Part shown: positions 1-7,400 of the stretch, piece after piece
Position numbering within the stretch: the stretch's first letter is position 1
Layout of the letters: each line of letters opens with the position of its first letter
NCBI RefSeq assembly: GCF_963662885.1
Contig: NZ_OY760062.1
Location: 62,001-126,000, forward strand
Source: an uncultured Pseudodesulfovibrio sp.
GTDB taxonomy: Bacteria; Desulfobacterota; Desulfovibrionia; Desulfovibrionales; Desulfovibrionaceae
Length of the DNA: 64,000 bases
Direction of reading: 5' to 3'
The notes under the pieces: model-generated
The model's input: only the letters and a program-made list of their open reading frames with translations
The model's database searches: none
What the model was told of the DNA's origin: nothing
Position numbers and translations under genes: made by a program

Positions 1-36
1 GAATCTTGTACAGCTTGTGCATGGCCCTGGGGCCTC

Positions 37-486
37 CTACTTGTCCATCTTGAAATCGACTTTGATCTTGAACAGCTTGTCCGCCGGGAGATTGAGGACC
101 TTGATGCCCGTGGCTGCGGTGATCGAGGCCAGGATGCTTTCCACGGCGTCCATGTCCGGGGCGATGAGCGCGAACCAGACGTTGAACTCGTTCTCACGCA
201 GATAGTTGTGCGTCACCCCGTCGTGCTTGTTCACCTCGGCCACGAACTCGTCGAGCTTGTCCTCGGGAACGCTGGCCGCACACAGGGTGGACTGCCAACC
301 CAACGCCTGGGACGTGAAGTTCGCCCCCATGCGCCGGATCAGTCCGGATTCCTTCATGGCCCGTATCCGTTCCAGTACCTCGGCTTCGGTCAAGCCCACC
401 TGTTTGCCGACTTCCTCGTAGGGACGGGAAGCGAGCGGGAAATGGGACTGGATGATGTCGAGTATCTGCTTGTCGTAATTGTCCAT
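37..486 (-). CDS. Siroheme decarboxylase subunit (AhbA/AhbB family, Lrp/AsnC-like)
   Basis: This is a 149-residue protein with an N-terminal winged-helix segment of Lrp/AsnC type (about residues 1-60) and a C-terminal alpha/beta ligand domain. It contains the family-type stretch GVTHNYLRE. In sulfate reducers AhbA and AhbB together remove two acetate carboxyls from siroheme to give 12,18-didecarboxysiroheme, the entry to the alternative heme route. The downstream position after ahbC-hemB-ahbD supports this role rather than a transcription regulator. I cannot tell AhbA from AhbB; the second subunit may lie just outside the window. The ATG at 486 was chosen because GGAGG sits 8 bases upstream. 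That Shine-Dalgarno lies inside repeat copy A. A longer frame to 552 runs through the repeat and is unlikely to be translated. Confidence 0.85.
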   Translation of the reverse strand: MDNYDKQILDIIQSHFPLASRPYEEVGKQVGLTEAEVLERIRAMKESGLIRRMGANFTSQALGWQSTLCAASVPEDKLDEFVAEVNKHDGVTHNYLRENEFNVWFALIAPDMDAVESILASITAATGIKVLNLPADKLFKIKVDFKMDK

Positions 487-493
487 GAAGGAT

Positions 494-576
494 GCCTCCG
501 GCGGCCAGAGGGGAAACTTTTGAAAAAGTTTTCCCTCTGGACTCCCTTTCAAAACTTTTTGTCGCGCCTTCGGCGG
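494..576 (+). repeat. Structured intergenic repeat, copy A
   Basis: Begins with GCCTCCGGCGG, continues into a near-perfect stem (CCAGAGGGGAAACTTTT, loop GAA, then the complementary arm ending CCCTCTGG at 540), then AAAACTTTTTGT and a terminal CCTTCGGCGG. The head and tail match the five other copies in this window, but the stem arms are different in sequence. It faces copy B (656-767) as an inverted pair between ahbD and the AhbA/B gene. The complement of the head supplies the GGAGG ribosome binding site of the AhbA/B gene. Confidence 0.8.
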
Positions 577-655
577 CTGCGTCCGGTCGCGGTGAATTCT
601 CTTTCAAAAAACAACCTTAGGTCAAGTCTTTCAACCTGAGGACATCCCCCGTCCT

Positions 656-767
656 CCGCGAAGCGGCACAAAAAGTTTAGGAAAAGGGAGGGATGGGGGT
701 CCGGGGGAAGGGAGGGAAGAACCCTTTTCAAAGGGTTTTTCCCTCCCTTCCCCCGGCCGCCGGAGGC
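656..767 (-). repeat. Structured intergenic repeat, copy B
   Basis: Read on the minus strand this starts GCCTCCGGCGGCC immediately after the ahbD stop codon. It forms a stem of about 26 bp (CCGGGGGAAGGGAGGGAA with its complement) and ends with CTAAACTTTTTGTGCCGCTTCGCGG read in two pieces. Its arms differ from copies D, E and F at several positions, with matching changes on the opposite arm. Together with copy A it fills the whole 281-bp gap between ahbD and the AhbA/B gene. Confidence 0.85.
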
Positions 768-1955
768 TTACGCCTTCGGCTTTTTTTTCGGGGTGTAGGA
801 GCACAGAGGCTCCTCTTTCAAATAGTGGCCCTTCATGGTTTGGGCGCGGGCGCGGCAGCCGCCGCAGACCTTTTCGTATTCGCAGTGGCCGCACTTGCCG
901 TCGTAGACTTCGGGGTTGCGCAGGTTGAGGAACTGCTGTGATTTCTTCCAGATGTCCGGGAAGGGGATGTCGCGGACGTTGCCGCAGTCCAGTTCCAGGT
1001 AGCCGCACGGCTGGACCTGGCCCCGGTGGGAGATGAAGCAGAAGCCGATGCCGCCCAGGCAGCCGCGGGAGACCGCGTCCAGGCCGAAGTTCTCGAAGTT
1101 GACCGGGACGCCTTCCTCCTTGGCCCGCTGACGCAGGATGCGGTGGTAGTGGGGCGCGCAGGTGGCTTTGAGCTGCATATTGGTGGTCTTGCGGAAGTCG
1201 TAGAACCAGTTGAGCACGTCCTCGTACTCTTCGGCGGTGATGACCTCGGCTCCGAGCTCAACGGCCCGTCCTGTGGGCACGAGCAGGAAGATGTGCCACG
1301 CGGACGCGCCGATCTTTTCGCAGAGATTGAAGATGTCCTTGAAGAGATGCAGGTTGTTCTTGGTCACCGTGGTGTTGATCTGGAACTCGATGCCCACATC
1401 CTTGAGATACTGGATGCCGCGCATGGAGGCGTCGAACGCGCCGAGTTCGCCACGGAACTCGTCGTGCTGGGCGGCCTCGGGCGCGTCGATGGAGATGGAG
1501 CAGCGTTCGATGCCCGCGTCCTTCATCTTCTGGGCGGTCTCCGGGGTGATCAGCGTGCCGTTGGGGGCCATGACGCAGCGCATGCCCTTGCCCTTGGCGT
1601 AGGCGATCAGCTCGTAGACGTCGGCCCGCATCATGGGCTCGCCGCCGGTGAAGATGATGATCGGAGAGCCCACGTCCGGGAAAGTGTCGATGAGCGCCTT
1701 GGCCTCGGCGGTGGACAGTTCGCCCTCGTAGGGTTCGGGGTGCGCTTCGGCCCGGCAGTGCTTGCAGGCCAGGTTGCAGGACCGGGTCACTTCCCAGGCG
1801 ATGAGCCGACAGATGGGCGTAACGCCGTCGTCGAGGTACTTCTTGGGCGCGTGTTCCGCGCCGGGGTGCATCTTGCCGTGGGGATGACCGCCGGGGTGGC
1901 CTTCGGGCGGACAGCCGGTCATGGAGCCGGGGTGGCCTTTGGGATGTTCGCTCAT
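768..1955 (-). CDS. ahbD: AhbD, radical SAM heme b synthase
   Basis: This 395-residue radical SAM enzyme is predicted to convert Fe-coproporphyrin III to heme b by oxidative decarboxylation of two propionates. The SAM cluster motif CNLACKHC is at residues 60-67, preceded by WEVTRS as in AhbD/NirJ-type proteins. A GGEP motif follows. A C-terminal cysteine-rich region (CGHCEYEKVCGGC) should bind a second [4Fe-4S] cluster. Residues 1-40 are a His/Gly/Pro-rich extension with seven histidines (4, 8, 20, 24, 26, 30, 35), which is odd and could be a metal-binding tail. The gene starts one base after the hemB stop (TAA-T-ATG), so the two are probably translationally coupled. The assignment to AhbD rather than AhbC rests on the WEVTRSCNLACKHCRAE context and on the presence of a clear AhbC two genes upstream. 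Confidence 0.92.
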   Translation of the reverse strand: MSEHPKGHPGSMTGCPPEGHPGGHPHGKMHPGAEHAPKKYLDDGVTPICRLIAWEVTRSCNLACKHCRAEAHPEPYEGELSTAEAKALIDTFPDVGSPIIIFTGGEPMMRADVYELIAYAKGKGMRCVMAPNGTLITPETAQKMKDAGIERCSISIDAPEAAQHDEFRGELGAFDASMRGIQYLKDVGIEFQINTTVTKNNLHLFKDIFNLCEKIGASAWHIFLLVPTGRAVELGAEVITAEEYEDVLNWFYDFRKTTNMQLKATCAPHYHRILRQRAKEEGVPVNFENFGLDAVSRGCLGGIGFCFISHRGQVQPCGYLELDCGNVRDIPFPDIWKKSQQFLNLRNPEVYDGKCGHCEYEKVCGGCRARAQTMKGHYLKEEPLCSYTPKKKPKA

Positions 1956-1956
1956 A

Positions 1957-2937
1957 TTATTTCAATACCTTGAGTACGTCTTCGGTGAAGTAGGACAGAA
2001 TCAGATCCGCGCCAGCCCGCTTGAAGCCGACCAGGGATTCCATGACAATGGACTGTTCGTCGACCCAGCCGTTGAGGGCGGCGGCCTTGATCATGGCGTA
2101 TTCCCCGCTGACCTGGTAGACGGCCACCGGGGTGTCGAAATTGTCTCGGACTAGTCGGACGATGTCCAGGTATGGCTGGCCGGGCTTGACCATCAGGAAG
2201 TCGGCGCCCTCATCCAGGTCGGCAGCCGCTTCGCGCATGGCCTCGCGCACGTTGGGCGGGTCCATCTGGTAGGTCTTGCGGTCGCCGAACTTGGGCGCGC
2301 CCTCGGCAGCCTCGCGGAACGGGCCGTAGAAGGACGAGGCGTATTTGACCGCGTAGGACATGATCGGAACGTTGATGAAGCCTTCTTCGTCCAGTGCGGC
2401 GCGGATGGCGGCAACGCGGCCGTCCATCATGTCGGACGGGGCGATGATGTCGGCTCCGGCCTTGGCCTGGGACACGGCGGTGCGGGCCAGCAGGTTCAGG
2501 GTGGGGTCGTTCTGGACGTACTCGTTTTTGACCACGCCGCAGTGGCCGTGGGAGGTGTACTCGCACAGGCAGGTGTCGGCCAGGACGATCATCTCGGGCC
2601 AGCGGTTCTTGATCATGCGGATGGCCTTCTGGATGATCCCGTTGTCGTCGTAGGCTCCGGAACCCATCTCGTCCTTGGCTCTGGGGATGCCGAAGAGCAT
2701 CAGCGCCTTGAGCCCATTATCCACGGCCTCGGCAATCTTGATCTCCAGCTGCTTGAGGGAGAGCTGGAACTGGCCGGGCATGGACGGGATTTCCTTCTTG
2801 AAATCCTCGTCGTCGGTGTCGATGACGAAATAGAGCATGACCAGGTCGTTGGCCGTGACGGCGTGTTCGCGCACCAGTTCACGCATGGCTGCCGAGGTCC
2901 GCAGCCTGCGGCCGCGATAGAAATCTGTGGGTATCAT
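1957..2937 (-). CDS. hemB: Porphobilinogen synthase (delta-aminolevulinic acid dehydratase)
   Basis: This enzyme condenses two 5-aminolevulinates into porphobilinogen, the common step for siroheme, heme and cobalamin. The protein has 326 residues, the usual family length. Schiff-base lysines are seen at K198 (SYAVKYAS) and K251 (MVKPGQPY). The cysteines C123, C125 and C133 in DTCLCEYTSHGHCG are of the zinc-binding type. The frame stays open upstream, but the ATG at 2937 has a GGAG-type site 7 bases away and begins the recognisable N-terminus. It sits between ahbC and ahbD, so the heme genes form one functional cluster. A sigma-70-like promoter and an upstream terminator suggest it can also be transcribed separately from ahbC. 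Confidence 0.97.
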   Translation of the reverse strand: MIPTDFYRGRRLRTSAAMRELVREHAVTANDLVMLYFVIDTDDEDFKKEIPSMPGQFQLSLKQLEIKIAEAVDNGLKALMLFGIPRAKDEMGSGAYDDNGIIQKAIRMIKNRWPEMIVLADTCLCEYTSHGHCGVVKNEYVQNDPTLNLLARTAVSQAKAGADIIAPSDMMDGRVAAIRAALDEEGFINVPIMSYAVKYASSFYGPFREAAEGAPKFGDRKTYQMDPPNVREAMREAAADLDEGADFLMVKPGQPYLDIVRLVRDNFDTPVAVYQVSGEYAMIKAAALNGWVDEQSIVMESLVGFKRAGADLILSYFTEDVLKVLK

Positions 2938-2973
2938 GTATCCGCTCCAGGAAAGAGATTCAGTTTGACTACT

Positions 2974-3001
2974 ACTATACCTGTCCGCGCCCATCCCGCA
3001 A
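2974..3001 (-). promoter_or_regulatory. Candidate sigma-70 promoter for hemB-ahbD
   Basis: On the minus strand TTGCGG (3001-2996) and TATAGT (2979-2974) are separated by 16 bases, about 37 bases before the hemB start codon. The match is fair. It lies downstream of the ahbC terminator, where a promoter would be needed. Confidence 0.5.
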
Positions 3002-3055
3002 GTTGGTGCAACAATTTGTGTCCGATACCGGGAGCGTCGTGGAACGAAGGGAATA

Positions 3056-3095
3056 AAGGCCGGGACCCCGTCTTGATGGAGGAGGTCCCGGCCTT
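3056..3095 (-). terminator. Intrinsic terminator-like hairpin after ahbC
   Basis: A perfect 12-bp stem (AAGGCCGGGACC with its complement) with a 16-base loop lies 12 bases past the ahbC stop codon, followed by a short T-containing tail (TTTATT). It may limit read-through from ahbC into hemB. Confidence 0.65.
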
Positions 3096-3107
3096 GGAAT
3101 GGACTGT

Positions 3108-4301
3108 TTACAGCTTCTCGCCGGTGATTTCTTCGTCGGTGAGGTAGCAGGCGGGGTCCTGTGCCCAGAAGTCGTCGTAGTAGGCTTCTGCGCGGGCGCG
3201 GAAGTTGCCGCCGCAGATGTTCAGGAAGCGGCAACCGGCACAGCGGCCGCCCACATGGGGGCGCTTGTCCTTGAGCTTGTGCAGGAGCTCGATGTTCTCA
3301 TCGGTCCAGATCTCGGAGAAGGGCCGCTCCAGAACGTTGCCGAAGGTGTGGTGACGCATGAACTGGTCAGCGTGGACCTTGCCGTCCCAGGAGATGCAGC
3401 CGATGCCGCGGCCCGAGGAGTTGCCCTCGTTCCACTTGAGCAGCTCGAGCACTTCCTTGGCGCGTTCGGGGTCTTCCTTGAGCAGGCGGTAGTAGACCAG
3501 GGGGCCGTCGGCGTGGTTATCCACGGTCAGGACTTCCTTGGGCAGGCCCTTGTCGAACAGAGCGCGGGTGCGGTCCATGATCAGGTTGACCACATCGCGG
3601 GTCTCCTGATGGTCCAGATCCTCGTTGATCAGCTCGGAACCACGACCGGAGTAGACCAGGTGGTAGAAACAGATGCGCGGGATGTCCATCTGCTCGATAA
3701 GGTCGAACAGGTGGGGAATCTCCACGGCGTTGCGCTTGTTGATGGTGAAGCGCAGGCCGACCTTGAGGCCTTCGGCCTTGCAGTTCTCGACGCCCTGGAG
3801 GGCCTTCTTGTAGGAACCTTTGACGCCACGGAACTTGTCGTGGACTTCCTCGTTACCGTCGATGGAGATACCCACGTAGGACAGACCGACTTCCTTGAGC
3901 TCGCGGGCCTTGGCCTTGGTGATCAGGGTGCCGTTGGTGGAGATGACGGCGCGCATCCCCTTGGCGGTGGTGTACTTGGCCAGTTCCACCAGGTCCTCGC
4001 GGACCAGGGGCTCGCCGCCGGAGAAAAGCAGGACCGGTGCGCCGAACTGGGCCAGATCGTCGATCATCTCCTTGGCCTTTTCGGTGGAAATGGGGTCCTC
4101 ATGTGTGCTGGGGTCCACGGCGTGGGCGTAACAGTGCACACACTTGAGGTTGCACCGCTGGGTCATGTTCCAGACCACTACCGGCTTTTTATCTTTTGAA
4201 AATTGAAGCAGATGGGACGGCAGCTGCCCGGATTCACGGTTGTAACGCAAGGCGTCGGACGCTTCCACGGCGCCGCAGTACAATTTGGAAATGCCTATCA
4301 T
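3108..4301 (-). CDS. ahbC: AhbC, radical SAM 12,18-didecarboxysiroheme deacetylase
   Basis: This 397-residue radical SAM protein is predicted to remove two acetate side chains from 12,18-didecarboxysiroheme to give Fe-coproporphyrin III, the substrate of AhbD. It opens with MIGISKLYCG and carries the cluster motif CNLKCVHC at residues 50-57, then SGGEP. A C-terminal CAGCRFLNICGGNFRARA segment is typical of auxiliary-cluster radical SAM enzymes. The ATG at 4301 is preceded by AGAGG and begins the conserved N-terminus; an upstream in-frame ATG at 4343 has weaker support. It leads the heme cluster ahbC, hemB, ahbD, AhbA/B. The separate presence of ahbC and ahbD paralogs makes the functional split clear. 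Confidence 0.93.
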   Translation of the reverse strand: MIGISKLYCGAVEASDALRYNRESGQLPSHLLQFSKDKKPVVVWNMTQRCNLKCVHCYAHAVDPSTHEDPISTEKAKEMIDDLAQFGAPVLLFSGGEPLVREDLVELAKYTTAKGMRAVISTNGTLITKAKARELKEVGLSYVGISIDGNEEVHDKFRGVKGSYKKALQGVENCKAEGLKVGLRFTINKRNAVEIPHLFDLIEQMDIPRICFYHLVYSGRGSELINEDLDHQETRDVVNLIMDRTRALFDKGLPKEVLTVDNHADGPLVYYRLLKEDPERAKEVLELLKWNEGNSSGRGIGCISWDGKVHADQFMRHHTFGNVLERPFSEIWTDENIELLHKLKDKRPHVGGRCAGCRFLNICGGNFRARAEAYYDDFWAQDPACYLTDEEITGEKL

Positions 4302-4367
4302 TAATATACCTCTCAGGTGATATGAAGGTCTCTCAGGTAGCACACAAAATGGGCTGTGTAAAAGACG

Positions 4368-4396
4368 AAAAAAGAGGCCAGAAATGGCCCCCTCTC
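4368..4396 (-). terminator. Intrinsic terminator after the OmpA-family lipoprotein gene
   Basis: On the minus strand GGGGGCCA, loop TTTC, TGGCCTCT is followed directly by TTTTTTCG. It lies about 50 bases beyond the stop codon at 4447. Confidence 0.8.
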
Positions 4397-4446
4397 ACGC
4401 CCCTGTAGGCGAAGATAAGAATTATTCTCGTAAAGTCAAGGGTGCA

Positions 4447-5634
4447 TTACATGGCCGGATCGGCCAGCCGGACCTCAACCCTGCGGTTTCGCTGTTGATC
4501 CGCGGCTGTGGTCCCTTGAGTCAGAGGGCGGGATTTTCCGAAACCAACGGCCTGGATAAGATCAGGATCGATTTTCCACTTGTCCACCAGGTACGCTTTT
4601 ACCGAATCGGCCCGTTGTTTGGAGAGCTGAAGATTGTATTGGGCATTTCCCGAAGCGTCGGTGTGGCCGCCGACCACGATGCCGCGTCCCTTGAACTCGG
4701 GGGAGTTGAGGGTTTCACCCAGGGCGTCCAGCACGGCGAGCGAATCGGGTTTGATGGTCGCCTTGTCGAAGTCGAACTGGATGTTCAGGTCAACCCCGGA
4801 GACGTCGGGCCGGGGAGTCCCGTCGCCTGCCGTTTTGGGCTTGTCGGCTCCGTTCTCCGCGCCGCCCTGCGTAGCCTGTGCGCCGTTGGTCGGTGCCATC
4901 GTAGAGGACGCGGCATCGGGCGGCAGGTCCATGCCTTGCGCACCTGTTGCGGGAACGCCCGTGAGTCCGGTCTTCACCCCTTCGGGGGTGGAGGCATAGG
5001 GATAGTTCGCATCCGGGTCTGGCAGCCAGCCCTTGAGCGGCACAGCCATGTCCTTGGCGATGGCCCGGATGATCTGGTTGAACGGGCTGTGGGACATGCG
5101 CGTTTCATGGAGCACGACAACGTAGTCGTCCGGGTTGCGCTGTTCGATGCTCGCGGACTGGAGCATGGTCCACAGCAGGGTACCGCTACCCGCTGCGTAC
5201 ACGTCCACCTGAATGGTCACAGCCGAGTCGTCCAGGGTGGTTCCGTCATAAAAATAGGGGACCCTGCCGATGACCAGCAGGTCCGCGCCGCGTCGTCTGG
5301 CGGATTCCAGAGCCGAGGAATACCCCTGATACCCGTAGCCCTGTGCCAGTTCCATGGTCGAGAACAGGCGCTCCTCGGTCCAGGCGCTGTAGAAAATCTG
5401 CGTGAACGAAGCGGACAGGGCAGCATGGTCCGCGTTTTCCTGCTGGATGATGAACGGGTGGAAATAGGCGGTCAGGGGTGTGTACTGCCTGCCCTTGGGG
5501 TGGACCGAAACCTGGAGTGCCGATTTCCTGACGGGCGCGTCCGTGTAGACCTTGGTCTGGTCGGTCAGGGAGAAGCTCACGTGCGAGCACGCGGCCATGG
5601 TCAGCAACAGGCTGAAAAGTAGAGCTTTTTTCAT
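4447..5634 (-). CDS. OmpA-family lipoprotein with N-terminal CsgG/LpoB-like region
   Basis: This 395-residue predicted outer-membrane lipoprotein has a signal peptide MKKALLFSLLLTMAAC with a lipobox ending at C16. Residues about 20-220 look like an alpha/beta domain of the kind seen in periplasmic CsgG/LpoB-like lipoproteins (variable strand-rich segment with a GADLLVIGRV stretch). A Pro/Ala/Gly-rich linker follows. The last 115 residues are a clear OmpA peptidoglycan-binding domain, with FDFDKATIKPDS and the NLQLSKQRADSVKAYL helix. It probably tethers the outer membrane to peptidoglycan. The start at 5634 is set by the signal peptide. The N-terminal assignment is only by overall pattern; the OmpA domain is certain. 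Confidence 0.85.
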   Translation of the reverse strand: MKKALLFSLLLTMAACSHVSFSLTDQTKVYTDAPVRKSALQVSVHPKGRQYTPLTAYFHPFIIQQENADHAALSASFTQIFYSAWTEERLFSTMELAQGYGYQGYSSALESARRRGADLLVIGRVPYFYDGTTLDDSAVTIQVDVYAAGSGTLLWTMLQSASIEQRNPDDYVVVLHETRMSHSPFNQIIRAIAKDMAVPLKGWLPDPDANYPYASTPEGVKTGLTGVPATGAQGMDLPPDAASSTMAPTNGAQATQGGAENGADKPKTAGDGTPRPDVSGVDLNIQFDFDKATIKPDSLAVLDALGETLNSPEFKGRGIVVGGHTDASGNAQYNLQLSKQRADSVKAYLVDKWKIDPDLIQAVGFGKSRPLTQGTTAADQQRNRRVEVRLADPAM

Positions 5635-5737
5635 GTCATTCACCGGCTGATGGTTGAAACCGCCCGGAGCCTCCCGCCGGGTTTGCGACGGGGCCGGAAT
5701 CCTTGGCGGGATCAAAGCAATATGTATGCCGGTGAAT

Positions 5738-6073
5738 CTACTGGAGGGTCTGTGTGGGCGAGGGAGCGGACTCGATGGATTCGAGAAGCTGCTCGCGGGA
5801 CTCCTGGAGCCCCTGGCGCAGGAGCAGCTTCTTGCCGGTGGAGAGCTTTCGGAATTCTGGCCGGTCGGCCAGTTCCGAAAGCCGCTCCATCTCGACGATG
5901 ACGCTGCGGATGAGTTTGTGGATGTCCCGCTCCCTCGGGTTGAGCTGCGAGGCGAGCAGGGCGAGGTCGCGAATCTCCATGGCCATCTGTTTGAAGGCGC
6001 GCGGGTCGGTCTGGCGCGCCAGCTTGCGGTGGGCCTTGTAGGTCTCGACTTTGCGTTTGAACCATCCGATCAT
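5738..6073 (-). CDS. Small helical protein of unknown function
   Basis: This 111-residue soluble protein is rich in Arg, Glu, Leu and Lys and is probably all-helical, with a coiled-coil tendency from about residue 40 to 100. No catalytic motif or signal peptide is seen. It starts at 6073, 9 bases after the stop of the zinc-ribbon/Yip1 membrane protein, so the two are likely co-transcribed. I do not recognise the family. Codon use matches neighbours and a clean start context supports a real gene. Confidence 0.75.
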   Translation of the reverse strand: MIGWFKRKVETYKAHRKLARQTDPRAFKQMAMEIRDLALLASQLNPRERDIHKLIRSVIVEMERLSELADRPEFRKLSTGKKLLLRQGLQESREQLLESIESAPSPTQTLQ

Positions 6074-6082
6074 GGACGCTCC

Positions 6083-7309
6083 CTAGACGGTCGGCACCTG
6101 GCCCCGCATCATCATCACAGCCGCGATCATGCCCAGCAGGAAGGGAATCAGGAGTACTGCCACGATCTTGGTGTAGCTGGCCTTGTGAATGTATTTCAAA
6201 CCGATGGCGGTCAGGACCAATCCCCAGATCGCGTTGAACAGCATCCAGCCCGCCATGAAGTTGGCGGTGAACATGGGGATGATCCCGGTCATCATGGGTG
6301 CGTAGGCGTATGCCACGGCCCGGAACGATCCCTCAAATCCCTTGTTGCTGGATTTCAGCACGCTGAGAATGAGGTGATAGAACCCGGAGATGGCGAACAG
6401 TGACAGGGCCACGATGGCCGGAGTGAGCAGCAGCTCGAACAGCCCATTGGTGGCGTCGTAAGGGACGGCCTGGAGACCCTGCGCCGTGACGTCCATGCCC
6501 GGAGTCAGGCCGACTATGCCCCAGGCGTACTGGACCACGGTCTGGATCATGGAGACCAGAATGGCGAAGGTCAGGGGTTTGGACAGCCCGTTGCCCACGG
6601 GCATGACCGAGAAGAACAGGCGCGGCGAGATCAGGACCAGCTTCAGGGTCAGAAACAGGCCGTGGAAGAAGCCGTAGCGGTCCAGCTGCTCGAACGGCGG
6701 CGGCACCTGCATGGGAGCCTCTTCGGAGTCGTCGCCGGCCGCGAAATCGGACTGCATGGGGTCCGGGAAATCCTCGTTGAATTCGCCGGTCCAGCCGGGT
6801 ACGGGCTCCTGATCCTGATAGGCATTGTGCCGCTGGTCGTCGGCGTCGCCGTAATGCTCGTCGTAGGGCGCGTCCTCCGGCTCCTCGTAGCGGTCGTCCC
6901 CGGCGGCGCGGGGCTTCTCGGGCGGAGTCATGGTGTGCAGCCGTTGCCACAGCCCGTCGCCGTTGTCCTCTTCATCGGGCAGGCCAGGAAAGGCCTTGTC
7001 CTTGGGCTCGTCGGCCTGTTCGGGACGGGACGAATCGTTCTTGCGCAGGCCGCTCCCGATGACGGGCGGGGCTCTGTGCTTCATCCTGGGCTCTGCGGTG
7101 TTGCGCACCGCCGGTTCGGCCTTGGCTTCGGTCCGGGGAGCCGGTTCGCTGGGCGTTTCGGGTTCGTCGATGAGGAAGTCTTCATCCGGCAAATCGCGGA
7201 ACTTGAACTTGGTCTGGCATTTGGGGCAGGTCGCCACCTGGGAGCGGGCGGGTATCTTGCTCTCGTCCACCTCGCGGGTGAACCTGCATTCGGGACATAT
7301 TATCTGCAT
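6083..7309 (-). CDS. Zinc-ribbon and Yip1-domain membrane protein
   Basis: This 408-residue protein starts with a zinc-ribbon of MJ0042 type: CPEC at residues 5-8 and CPKC about 20 residues later. A long acidic, Pro-rich and probably disordered linker follows (about residues 45-205). The C-terminal 200 residues have five or so hydrophobic segments matching the Yip1 family. The zinc ribbon should face the cytoplasm. The function is unknown; Yip1 proteins in bacteria are integral inner-membrane proteins with no defined activity. It is probably in an operon with the small gene downstream (stop to start 9 bases). Confidence 0.85.
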   Translation of the reverse strand: MQIICPECRFTREVDESKIPARSQVATCPKCQTKFKFRDLPDEDFLIDEPETPSEPAPRTEAKAEPAVRNTAEPRMKHRAPPVIGSGLRKNDSSRPEQADEPKDKAFPGLPDEEDNGDGLWQRLHTMTPPEKPRAAGDDRYEEPEDAPYDEHYGDADDQRHNAYQDQEPVPGWTGEFNEDFPDPMQSDFAAGDDSEEAPMQVPPPFEQLDRYGFFHGLFLTLKLVLISPRLFFSVMPVGNGLSKPLTFAILVSMIQTVVQYAWGIVGLTPGMDVTAQGLQAVPYDATNGLFELLLTPAIVALSLFAISGFYHLILSVLKSSNKGFEGSFRAVAYAYAPMMTGIIPMFTANFMAGWMLFNAIWGLVLTAIGLKYIHKASYTKIVAVLLIPFLLGMIAAVMMMRGQVPTV

Positions 7310-7400
7310 TGTCTTTCCTTGAAGGACATGAATATCGATCGATGATCGGTCGTATACATTTTGTAGGTCAGAATCAAGCGGTCTGCAACGGGATGCACCC

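Noticed and set aside
2938..3107. Sigma-54 promoter from TTGCACC before hemB
   Set aside because: The GG-to-GC spacing is 12, not 10.
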